This document shows positions 4,515 through 10,965 of a DNA stretch of 46,015 nt, piece by piece. Source of the stretch: a virus; the IMG/VR virus record IMGVR_UViG_3300035126_000575, positions 1 to 46,015 of that record; one strand, written 5' to 3'. Each line of letters begins with the position of its first letter. Position 1 is the first letter of the stretch. The position numbers were made by a program, and so were the translations under genes. The notes beneath the pieces were generated by a model. It had not been told where the DNA came from. It worked only from the letters and a program-made list of their open reading frames with translations, and ran no database searches.

Positions 4515-5876
4515 ATGGCAGTAGTAATATCCAATAGAGGTAGATTAATATCAGATTTAACATCAGTAGCTAATCTGAACAATGATGATTTATTTATCAT
4601 TCAATCTGTAAATGCAAGTACCAATTCCACAAGAAAAGCTACTATCTCACAATTATCACAAAAGGTATTGGGTAGTTTAAGTTCTTATTCTACCACCGTG
4701 AAGTTTAGTAGCACCGGTAACGAATTTACCGGTGCATTTTATAATGCAAATGGTAATACATCAAATTTGTATGATGTAACAATACGTAATAGTTTATCTA
4801 TTGGTACAGGTGTTACTGCTACTATAAGTCCTACAAATCTTACATTCGCTCCTATTAATGGTGCGTTGTTTACAAAAAAGATTACAAATACAATTGGTGG
4901 TATTACAGGAAGTGCATCTACTGGATTTACAGGCAGTTTGAAAGGTAAATTGACTGGTCCAGTAACAGGTAATGTTACTGGAAATGTTGTTGGTAATTTA
5001 ACAGGTAATGTTGCAGGTAATGTTACTGGAAACGTTGCTGGTAATGTTACTGGCAATATTACTGGCAATGTTACTGGTGATATTTATTCACCAACATCCA
5101 TGTTGGTACTAGACAATGGTACGGGTGTTCCAAAGAGTGCAAGATTTTATGGAACTTCATCATTTGCTACTTGGGCCGAAAATGTTGTTGGCGGTAATAC
5201 TGGTATTAGTGCAACACAGGCAAGATCATATGTTACTACATCCATGAATTCAGGTGGAGGTGTTGCGAATACACTTCCAAAGTTTAGTGGTACTAGTAAG
5301 TTGGGTTTATCATCTATAAATGATAATGGTACATCAGTAAGTATTTCTACAGCGTTGACTGTTGCAACCAAAATATCTGCTGGAGGTATTAGTGGTAGTT
5401 TTTATGGTGGTTCTGGTGGGTATAAAACACAAGGTACTAAATCAGTAAGTTTCTGGGGTACAGGCAGTCATGCTGTAACTGCTAGTTATGTGATTTCAAC
5501 GATACCATTGGAAAATACAAGTACCGCTACATTATCCGGCTTTTTAGGTGGAACAAACGAAGGTGGTGTTGGTGCTTATTGTTATGCTATCACACATGGA
5601 TTTGGTGTAACTCCATCGTGGATAAGATCTACTTTGTATTGTGTCACTGGTGATGCGGGATATGTGACTGGAGATGAAGTTGATTTGAATGCTATAGAAC
5701 AAGATGAACTAGATGCCAATGTGTTTTCAACATGGACCAATTCGACTTATGCGGCTATATCTGTCGCTGGAAACACTGGTTTTGCAAATAATTTATACAT
5801 TCCAAATAAAATAGGTGGCACATGGACATTGATCGTCCCGGCTAATTGGAAATATAAAATTAGAGTTTTGAAATAA
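4515..5876 (+). CDS. Repeat-rich fibre-like virion protein, paralogue 1
   Basis: This 453-residue protein looks like a tail fibre or adhesin. The N-terminus (RLISDLTSVANLNNDDLFIIQ...RKATISQLS) resembles that of the next gene and probably anchors the protein to the virion. Residues about 144-187 are a run of four-residue G-N-V-T/A units, expected to form a beta-helix or solenoid. The part around VSFWGTGSHAVTASY and the C-terminal 100 residues (THGFGVTP...WKYKIRVLK) are also shared with the next gene. The start is preceded only by TA-rich sequence without a ribosome site. Receptor binding is inferred from architecture; no enzymatic motif is visible. Confidence 0.75.
   Translation: MAVVISNRGRLISDLTSVANLNNDDLFIIQSVNASTNSTRKATISQLSQKVLGSLSSYSTTVKFSSTGNEFTGAFYNANGNTSNLYDVTIRNSLSIGTGVTATISPTNLTFAPINGALFTKKITNTIGGITGSASTGFTGSLKGKLTGPVTGNVTGNVVGNLTGNVAGNVTGNVAGNVTGNITGNVTGDIYSPTSMLVLDNGTGVPKSARFYGTSSFATWAENVVGGNTGISATQARSYVTTSMNSGGGVANTLPKFSGTSKLGLSSINDNGTSVSISTALTVATKISAGGISGSFYGGSGGYKTQGTKSVSFWGTGSHAVTASYVISTIPLENTSTATLSGFLGGTNEGGVGAYCYAITHGFGVTPSWIRSTLYCVTGDAGYVTGDEVDLNAIEQDELDANVFSTWTNSTYAAISVAGNTGFANNLYIPNKIGGTWTLIVPANWKYKIRVLK
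4968..5075 (+). repeat. 12-base tandem repeat encoding G-N-V-T/A units
   Basis: About nine imperfect copies of a 12-base unit (roughly GGTAATGTTACT) lie head to tail and keep the reading frame. Variation is mostly T/A and V/I/L at fixed positions of the four-residue unit. Such arrays can change length by slippage or recombination. Confidence 0.8.
5454..5482 (+). repeat. 29-base exact repeat shared by the two fibre genes (copy 1)
   Basis: These 29 bases, starting TGGGGTACAGGC and ending GCTGTAACTGC, recur exactly at 6933-6961 in the paralogous gene, within a longer near-identical block. They encode WGTGSHAVTA. Exact DNA identity inside otherwise diverged genes points to recent recombination or strong constraint. 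Confidence 0.85.
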
Positions 5877-5900
5877 AATACTATTATATACTTATAACAT

Positions 5901-7361
5901 ATGTCAACACCTTGTAATAGTTTAAATGTCCAACTGATTAAAGTAAGTAAGTTAGCTAGCTATAGCGCTTTAAAAGGTCGTGATATTATTTTAACGATTC
6001 AATCCGGATCATCTTTATATTCTCGTAAATCTACTATAAATAACATCGCATCATTTGTATTTAATCATCCAAGTGGATCTTATAGTGGATCGTTCAGTGG
6101 TAGTTTTAAAGGTAAAGCCAGTGGTAGTTTTAGTGGTAGTTTTTATGGCACCGCAACACGTTCATTGACTTCTTCATATCTACGTCAAACCAATCAAAAT
6201 ACTACAAATGGTGTTGGATATTATGATGGCACCAGATTAACAAGTGCTCCTGGTTTAGTATTTGATAATAACATAGGCGGAGCTAAATCACTAAGTATTT
6301 CATCATCTTTACCATTTAACTTTTTAAAAATTGCAAGTCGTGGATTAACTAGTGGTGGTACTAAATATAATCAGGCTGGAATTAGTCTAGCTAATTATAA
6401 TAGTAGTGAACCATATCCAACTTATGACTCATGGACACTTCTCAGTGCTACGAGTGGAAGTTTAACTTTTATCGCACCAATTGGTTCTAATGCATTTTCT
6501 TCATCCACTATAAAGGCACAAAGTACTACCGGTGAATGTTATGGTATGGTACAAAGAAGAAATGGTTTTTATTTTTGGCCATATATGGTTAGCAATACAC
6601 CAGCTAGAGATGGTGCTATCGGTATAGGCGTTCAACCACCTGAAGAAGCCACAGGATCATTTGATAAATATTTAAGAGCCAAACTACAAATAAATATGTT
6701 TAGTGGTAGTGGTGAAGGACCATGGAGTGTGCCTGCAACTGTAGAAAATAGAGCTACAGCTATATTGGTTAACTATGGATCTTCAAGTGCGGTTACAGGC
6801 CTTACAAAAACATTCTTTGTATCTGGAAGTGGTAATACCTATATACATGGTAAATTAAACGTTAATAGAGGAGTGACAGGATCATTCTATGGCACTGGAT
6901 TTAAAACTTTAAATGGTAAATCAGTGAGTTTTTGGGGTACAGGCAGTCATGCTGTAACTGCATCATGTGTTTTAACAGGAGGATTAAATAATGGTCTTGG
7001 TGGATTAGGAGCTAGTTTATATTATACAGCAACTAGTGTTCCTGCGGTATCAACATATTACAATAGTGCATATACAGTAACCCATGGTCTTGGTACACCT
7101 GCTTTAGTTAGAGCTACATTGATCTGTAATAGTAGTGATGTGGGGTATTCAGTAAACGATGAAATAAGCGTAGAACAATTGCATGACGATACTGGTGGTG
7201 CTGACGACGAAAGACCGATTACAACGGTTTGGACTGATAGTACACAGGCAGGAGTAGCATTTGCAGCTTGGTCGAGTGGAATATATCTAAGCGCAAAAAC
7301 TGGTGGTAGAACTACTTTAGATACTAGCAAATGGAATGTAAAGTTGAGAGTTTGGAAATAA
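5901..7361 (+). CDS. Repeat-rich fibre-like virion protein, paralogue 2
   Basis: This 486-residue paralogue of the preceding gene shares the N-terminal pattern (QLIKVSKLASYSALKGRDIILTI...RKSTINNI), the VSFWGTGSHAVTAS block and the C-terminal domain (THGLGTPALVRATL...WNVKLRVWK). Its low-complexity segment differs: residues 58-83 are S-G-S-F/Y units in place of G-N-V-T. The middle (about 150-320) is unique and may be the receptor-contacting part. The many serines spaced every four residues are a potential O-glycosylation surface, relevant to the heptosyltransferase at 36924. The gene ends before a promoter for hsp20. Confidence 0.75.
   Translation: MSTPCNSLNVQLIKVSKLASYSALKGRDIILTIQSGSSLYSRKSTINNIASFVFNHPSGSYSGSFSGSFKGKASGSFSGSFYGTATRSLTSSYLRQTNQNTTNGVGYYDGTRLTSAPGLVFDNNIGGAKSLSISSSLPFNFLKIASRGLTSGGTKYNQAGISLANYNSSEPYPTYDSWTLLSATSGSLTFIAPIGSNAFSSSTIKAQSTTGECYGMVQRRNGFYFWPYMVSNTPARDGAIGIGVQPPEEATGSFDKYLRAKLQINMFSGSGEGPWSVPATVENRATAILVNYGSSSAVTGLTKTFFVSGSGNTYIHGKLNVNRGVTGSFYGTGFKTLNGKSVSFWGTGSHAVTASCVLTGGLNNGLGGLGASLYYTATSVPAVSTYYNSAYTVTHGLGTPALVRATLICNSSDVGYSVNDEISVEQLHDDTGGADDERPITTVWTDSTQAGVAFAAWSSGIYLSAKTGGRTTLDTSKWNVKLRVWK
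6072..6149 (+). repeat. 12-base tandem repeat encoding S-G-S-F/Y units
   Basis: About six imperfect in-frame copies of a unit near AGTGGTAGTTTT encode SGSF or SGSY, with one KGKA interruption. The same four-residue unit is scattered in the protein at 17164 and in the sheath insertion. Confidence 0.8.
6933..6961 (+). repeat. 29-base exact repeat shared by the two fibre genes (copy 2)
   Basis: This is the second copy of the exact block at 5454-5482. It is in the same frame and the same relative position in the paralogue. Confidence 0.85.
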
Positions 7362-7365
7362 AATA

Positions 7366-7397
7366 TTGACATCTTACTATTTTTGATTATATATATT
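7366..7397 (+). promoter_or_regulatory. Probable promoter for hsp20
   Basis: TTGACA (7366-7371) is followed by a TATATA run (7388-7397) that gives an acceptable -10 at 16 or 18 bases spacing. It lies in the 133-base gap between the fibre gene and hsp20. The leader then contains a hairpin and a purine-rich ribosome site (AGAAAGG, 7481-7487) eight bases before the ATG. Confidence 0.55.
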
Positions 7398-7418
7398 CTT
7401 AGATGGTGATCTTATGGA

Positions 7419-7435
7419 CACTATCTACTATAGTG
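7419..7435 (+). other. Leader hairpin before hsp20
   Basis: CACTAT (7419-7424) pairs perfectly with ATAGTG (7430-7435) around a five-base loop in the predicted 5' leader. There is no T run. A temperature-sensitive role is possible for a heat-shock gene, but the hairpin lies about 45 bases upstream of the ribosome site and does not visibly mask it. Confidence 0.4.
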
Positions 7436-7494
7436 CTCGAGTGAGGCTATTAGGTTAATAAGTTCAACAGAATTATTAAAAGAAAGGTAAATAT

Positions 7495-7977
7495 ATGTCA
7501 GTAGTAAAATATAGTCCGTTTGCATTACGTCATGTTGATCGTGATGAGTTTTTAACACCATTTGACCGCGTATTTGATGAAGTATTTGCGGCACATTTCC
7601 CAGAACTAAATAAAGAGTTAGGTGTTGGTTTTTTTGAAAAACAAAGTTATCCCCGTGTGGATGTTATTGATTATAATGATCGTGTAGAAATTCTGGCTGA
7701 AATTCCTGGTCTATCAAAAGAAGAGGTTTCTGTCGATGTACAAGAAAATGTACTTACTATAAGTGGTCAGAAGATTAAAAAGGTTGATGATAAAGAATCA
7801 TTAGGAAAGTACATTCGTCGTGAGTTAAAGCATAGTAGTTTCAAACGTAGTTTTACACTTGGTGATCAGATTGATAGAAGAAGTCCATCGGCAAAATTTG
7901 AGAATGGGTTGTTAAAGGTTACTTTATTAAAGATTAAACCTACAATTCCAGAAACTAAGAAAATAAAGATTGATTAA
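7495..7977 (+). CDS. hsp20: Small heat-shock protein (Hsp20 family)
   Basis: Small heat-shock proteins are ATP-independent holdases that bind unfolding proteins in the cytoplasm. The 160-residue product has a short variable N-terminus and then an alpha-crystallin domain from about residue 50: YPRVDVIDYNDRVEILAEIPG, SVDVQENVLTISGQ, a charged loop, and the signature AKFENGLLKVTL (about 132-143). It ends in a short Lys-rich tail with IPETKKIKID, where an I-x-I/V anchoring motif would be expected. Phage copies are known from T4-like cyanophages and are usually assumed to help virion assembly. It has its own promoter, and a strong terminator follows at 8001, so it forms a single-gene unit. Confidence 0.95.
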   Translation: MSVVKYSPFALRHVDRDEFLTPFDRVFDEVFAAHFPELNKELGVGFFEKQSYPRVDVIDYNDRVEILAEIPGLSKEEVSVDVQENVLTISGQKIKKVDDKESLGKYIRRELKHSSFKRSFTLGDQIDRRSPSAKFENGLLKVTLLKIKPTIPETKKIKID

Positions 7978-8000
7978 TAGTCAATCATGGTTATGTTAAA

Positions 8001-8031
8001 CCCCGCTAGATTAAAAATAGCGGGGTTTTTT
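8001..8031 (+). terminator. Intrinsic terminator after hsp20
   Basis: CCCCGCTA pairs perfectly with TAGCGGGG around a nine-base A-rich loop and is followed by TTTTTT. A late-promoter-like TATTTATA at 8042 follows directly and restarts transcription for the next gene. Confidence 0.95.
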
Positions 8032-8041
8032 AATATTCAAA

Positions 8042-8049
8042 TATTTATA
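8042..8049 (+). promoter_or_regulatory. Late-promoter-like box TATTTATA
   Basis: The box lies 11 bases after the hsp20 terminator and only three bases before the ATG at 8053. If it acts as a -10 element, transcription would begin at or within the start codon, giving a leaderless mRNA. Confidence 0.45.
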
Positions 8050-8052
8050 TAT

Positions 8053-9105
8053 ATGATAAAATTTAAACACTTGGTGATACTTAGCTCTTTATTGATTGCC
8101 GGATGTGCTGCGTATTTTAGTGTATACGGAATTGGTATGTTGTTTTCAGGCGCAACTATTGCTGCTATGATAATGGCATCTTCTTTGGAACTAGGCAAAT
8201 TGGTGACAACATCTTGGTTATTTAGATATTGGAATAAAGCCAACATATTAATGCGTGTATACATGATTTTTGCTGTGTTTGCATTGATGGGTATAACATC
8301 ATTGGGTATTTTTGGATTTTTGACATCTGCGTTTCAAAAATCATCATTAGAAAACGAAGTGTCTATATCTAAGATTTCTGCATTTGAAATACAAAAAGTC
8401 GAGGAAAGTAAGAAGATAGAATCTACAAAGACATCTATAAGTAATCTATTTAAGTTAAGAAGTTCGCAAGAGTCCAGATTATCAGAAACTTTAACTAATG
8501 TAGTTATTGCCAGAAACCCAATTCAGTTTCAAAATATACAAAATCAAATCAACGATCAGATTGGAGATATAAATAAACAAATGGAGGCTGAAAACGAAAA
8601 GTTAAAAGTCTCCGGTGATAAGATTTCCAAGTTGGATGATAGTATATTTAAATTGAAAATTGAGAATAGTCAGAAAAAAGATTTAACTACATTTAAATTT
8701 GTTGCTGACGAATTCAACACAACTATTCAAAAAGTTGCTAAATGGTTCATAATTGTATTGATTGTAGTCTTTGATCCACTAGCAATTATATTGTTGTTGG
8801 CATATAACATTTCTTCTAATAGAACATATGAAGAAGATAAAACTGATTATGAAATCTATAAGAATGATAAAAAGGCTGAAGAAAAACCTGTAGAATCACC
8901 TGTTCCATCCGAAAAATCAGAACCACAGATTATAGAAAAGATTGTTGAGGTAGAAAAGCCTGTGGAAAAGATTGTTGAGAAAATAGTAGAAGTTGAAAAG
9001 CCTGTAGAAAAAATAGTTGAAAAAATTGTTGAGGTAGAAAAGCCTGTTGAAAAAGTTATAAAACAAAAAGTACCAGGTGTTAGAGGAATGTTTAGTAGTT
9101 TTTAA
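8053..9105 (+). CDS. Membrane protein with coiled coil and VEKP repeats
   Basis: The start at 8053 (MIKFKHLVILSS) is chosen because the earlier in-frame ATG at 7987 would put a terminator inside the gene. Residues 7-27, 30-48 and 68-93 are hydrophobic segments, with SSLELGKLVTTSWLFRYW between them. Residues 100-225 form a polar coiled coil, and 231-253 is another membrane span. The tail carries a 14-residue repeat (EKIVEKIVEVEKPV, about three units) and ends GVRGMFSSF. The layout suggests an inner-membrane protein with a long coiled-coil stalk. Similar uncharacterised proteins occur in marine T4-like phages; the function is unknown. Confidence 0.8.
   Translation: MIKFKHLVILSSLLIAGCAAYFSVYGIGMLFSGATIAAMIMASSLELGKLVTTSWLFRYWNKANILMRVYMIFAVFALMGITSLGIFGFLTSAFQKSSLENEVSISKISAFEIQKVEESKKIESTKTSISNLFKLRSSQESRLSETLTNVVIARNPIQFQNIQNQINDQIGDINKQMEAENEKLKVSGDKISKLDDSIFKLKIENSQKKDLTTFKFVADEFNTTIQKVAKWFIIVLIVVFDPLAIILLLAYNISSNRTYEEDKTDYEIYKNDKKAEEKPVESPVPSEKSEPQIIEKIVEVEKPVEKIVEKIVEVEKPVEKIVEKIVEVEKPVEKVIKQKVPGVRGMFSSF
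8935..9048 (+). repeat. 42-base repeat encoding EKIVEKIVEVEKPV
   Basis: About two and two-thirds imperfect copies of a 42-base unit encode a 14-residue charged repeat at the C-terminus of the membrane protein. Synonymous differences between copies show the repeat is kept at protein level. Confidence 0.8.
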
Positions 9106-9170
9106 ATAAAAAAATTAATTTTCTCAAATCGTAATATATATTTTATACTTGAGGATAGAATTCAATATAT

Positions 9171-9305
9171 ATGAACGAAGAAGAATTGCAAGAGCTATAC
9201 AGACTAATCAAGTATAGCTACGAAAATACTGATTGGAACTCCGTTAAAGAATCGTTAGATTACATAGCAGAATTTATTGATGTGTCTGATGATATAGTGG
9301 AATAA
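9171..9305 (+). CDS. Small acidic hypothetical protein (44 aa)
   Basis: ATG 9171 to TAA 9303 gives a 44-residue acidic helical protein (MNEEELQELYRLIKYSYEN, ending DVSDDIVE). It is preceded by TA-rich sequence with no clear ribosome site. The next gene starts four bases later. The regular amphipathic pattern favours a real gene; no family is recognised. Confidence 0.55.
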   Translation: MNEEELQELYRLIKYSYENTDWNSVKESLDYIAEFIDVSDDIVE

Positions 9306-9309
9306 CCGA

Positions 9310-9615
9310 ATGATATACTTTTTAATATTTGTTTTACTAATTTCGTTAGTGACCAACATTTTTTTGTTCATCTCGTTGCGCCGTGCATTTTTTACGATAG
9401 ACATACTTGAAGCATGGTTGGTTGACTTTAAAGGATTAGTAAATAATGTATACAAAAAGTTGAAGGATGTTGATAATCGTGGTATCTTTGAAAAAGATGA
9501 CGATGTTGGATTTATGTTTTCTGACATCGTTAATATTATAAAGATAACCAACGAAAGGATAAATGATGAGTCCAGTAATCCAGCCAACATTGATGAAAAA
9601 ACCAACGAAAATTAA
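9310..9615 (+). CDS. Small single-span membrane protein (101 aa)
   Basis: Residues 1-23 (MIYFLIFVLLISLVTNIFLF) form one N-terminal membrane span. A short amphipathic helix follows, and then an acidic region with FEKDDDVGFMFSDIVNIIK. Proteins of this type (an N-terminal anchor followed by FEKDD-VG) are frequent hypothetical genes in marine T4-like phages. The gene overlaps the start of the sigma factor gene by 53 bases, and the ribosome site of that gene lies inside it. The function is unknown. Confidence 0.65.
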   Translation: MIYFLIFVLLISLVTNIFLFISLRRAFFTIDILEAWLVDFKGLVNNVYKKLKDVDNRGIFEKDDDVGFMFSDIVNIIKITNERINDESSNPANIDEKTNEN

Positions 9616-10561
9616 GAAGAAGCTTGTTAAAACAACAAGTAAATCTAAAGTCACTAAGGCTTCTAAGAAGCCAGAAATTTCTATTTCAGTTGTACTGAAG
9701 AAAGATATCAAGAAAAAGAAAGTACTTAATAGTAAAAAAGAAAAAACACCAAAGTTTAAAAAAACATCAGAGATAGTTGTTCCTAGATCTAATGTTGTTC
9801 CAAAAGCTGAAATTGATCCCAATGAATCGGATGAAATCACATTGGTTGATGAAAATGAACCAAAGAAAAGAAGACGCGGTAGAAACAAAAAAGAAAAGAT
9901 TTATTTCAGTAAGGCTACTGAAGAAGCTATTGTTAAATATAATGAAGAGGAAGATATTCATATACGAAACAATATTTATGAAACAAAAATCAAGTATAGT
10001 TTTGAAAAGTTAGTTGAGAATATTTTTAACACGTTTAAATTCACTTATTTTGATAATAGTCCATTGGAAATTCAAAAAGAAACAGTATCACATTTAGTTT
10101 CAAATATTCATAAATTCCAATCAGGTAAAGGTAAAGCATTTAGCTATTTCAGTATTGTTGCTAAGAATTACTTGATATTCCACAACAATACAAATTATAA
10201 ACGATTCAATCAACACGTAGATATTTCCGAAACTCCTGGTGAATCATCTGTATGTTTGCAAACTGAAGATGCCCATCATAAGAATGTTCAAACACAAGAA
10301 TTGATGAAATTGCTCGTGGATTATTGGGAAAAGAATATTCGTAAGATTTTCAATAAAGAAAAAGATTTGAATATCGCATATGCCGTTATAGAGTTATTTA
10401 GAGGATGTGATAGATTGGAAACATTTAACAAAAAAACATTATATCTTTATATTAGAGAAATTAGTGGATGTAAAACACAACAAGTCACTAAGGTTATTAA
10501 TAAGATGAAAAACTATCAAAACTTCATAATGCAGAACTATCTAAACCGAGGAGTTATTTAA
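9563..10561 (+). CDS. Late-transcription sigma factor, gp55-like
   Basis: In T4, gp55 directs host RNA polymerase to late promoters (TATAAATA). This 332-residue protein has a very basic, disordered first 110 residues, with a KKRRRGRNKKEK stretch, and then a sigma region 2-like helical domain. Key parts are KATEEAIVKYNEEEDIHIRN, the NSPLEIQKETVSHLVSNIHKF helix, and GKGKAFSYFSIVAKNYLIF, which matches the gp55-type FxYFSxxAKN signature known from T4-like relatives. T4 gp55 is shorter (about 185 residues), so the basic extension is notable. ATG 9563 is supported by AAAGGA at 9554-9559. A terminator follows at 10579. Recurrent TATTTATA boxes in the window are plausible targets. Confidence 0.78.
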   Translation: MMSPVIQPTLMKKPTKIKKKLVKTTSKSKVTKASKKPEISISVVLKKDIKKKKVLNSKKEKTPKFKKTSEIVVPRSNVVPKAEIDPNESDEITLVDENEPKKRRRGRNKKEKIYFSKATEEAIVKYNEEEDIHIRNNIYETKIKYSFEKLVENIFNTFKFTYFDNSPLEIQKETVSHLVSNIHKFQSGKGKAFSYFSIVAKNYLIFHNNTNYKRFNQHVDISETPGESSVCLQTEDAHHKNVQTQELMKLLVDYWEKNIRKIFNKEKDLNIAYAVIELFRGCDRLETFNKKTLYLYIREISGCKTQQVTKVINKMKNYQNFIMQNYLNRGVI

Positions 10562-10578
10562 AAACAATTAAATTAACT

Positions 10579-10606
10579 AACCACCTAAGAAATTAGGTGG
10601 TTTTTT
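10579..10606 (+). terminator. Intrinsic terminator after the sigma gene
   Basis: AACCACCTAA pairs with TTAGGTGG(TT) around a four-base loop and is followed by TTTTTT. The TATTTATA box at 10608 starts immediately afterwards, so transcription stops and restarts at the head of the baseplate block. Confidence 0.93.
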
Positions 10607-10607
10607 C

Positions 10608-10615
10608 TATTTATA
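10608..10615 (+). promoter_or_regulatory. Late-promoter-like box TATTTATA (baseplate block)
   Basis: The box lies two bases after the terminator's T run and four bases before the ATG at 10620. It is the only candidate start for the long structural block that runs to at least 14276. Confidence 0.45.
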
Positions 10616-10619
10616 TGAT

Positions 10620-10964
10620 ATGGATCTAAATTTTGAGATATACAAGGGAAAATCCTTCTCAGGCCTTTGCAAGGATATTGTAAAGAATTCTGAAAATAAG
10701 AAGGATCAAATTGATATAGTGGTTTCTGAACTCAGAGGGTTGATAAAGACTGTTAACGACGCTGTTATTATTGTACCTCTTATTAAAGACTACTTTGATG
10801 TGGGTGTTAAGAATGATGAACAACTTATCAAAATAGCGGCGGTTGTACAAAGAATGGTTGCAAAGACCGAAAATACACCCGATGGATTACAAACATTGAT
10901 CTCTGAAGAAGAACGTAAACAATTGATGGATGAAGTAGTAAAGATAAGTAAAACCACCGAATAA
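10620..10964 (+). CDS. Hypothetical protein heading the baseplate block (114 aa)
   Basis: This helical protein begins MDLNFEIYKGKSFSGLCKDIV and contains KKDQIDIVVSELRGLIKTVNDAVIIVPLIKDYFDVGVKNDEQLIKIAAV-type helices. Homologous small proteins sit next to baseplate genes in marine T4-like phages, but their role is not established. It lies one base upstream of the spike gene and behind a late-promoter-like box, which suggests a virion or assembly role. Confidence 0.7.
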   Translation: MDLNFEIYKGKSFSGLCKDIVKNSENKKDQIDIVVSELRGLIKTVNDAVIIVPLIKDYFDVGVKNDEQLIKIAAVVQRMVAKTENTPDGLQTLISEEERKQLMDEVVKISKTTE

Positions 10965-10965
10965 A

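Noticed and set aside
4739-5371. Minus-strand open frames under the first fibre gene
   Set aside because: They are antisense of the G-N-V-T repeats and give Pro/Leu/Val low-complexity peptides, with no ribosome site.
4968-6149. CRISPR-like repeat array
   Set aside because: The repeats are 12-base in-frame coding units without unique spacers; they encode four-residue protein repeats.
7987-8052. Upstream ATG for the membrane protein
   Set aside because: The extension would translate the hsp20 terminator hairpin. ATG 8053 gives a sensible membrane-protein start right after a promoter-like box.
8053-8115. Lipoprotein signal (LIAGC) at the N-terminus of the membrane protein
   Set aside because: The motif fits a lipobox, but further membrane spans follow immediately and there is no periplasmic domain after the Cys. 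A polytopic membrane protein is more likely.
9255-9961. Minus-strand open frames over the small membrane gene and sigma gene start
   Set aside because: They lie opposite well-supported plus-strand genes with a clear ribosome site. The Phe/Ile/Ser-rich translation is an AT-rich artefact.
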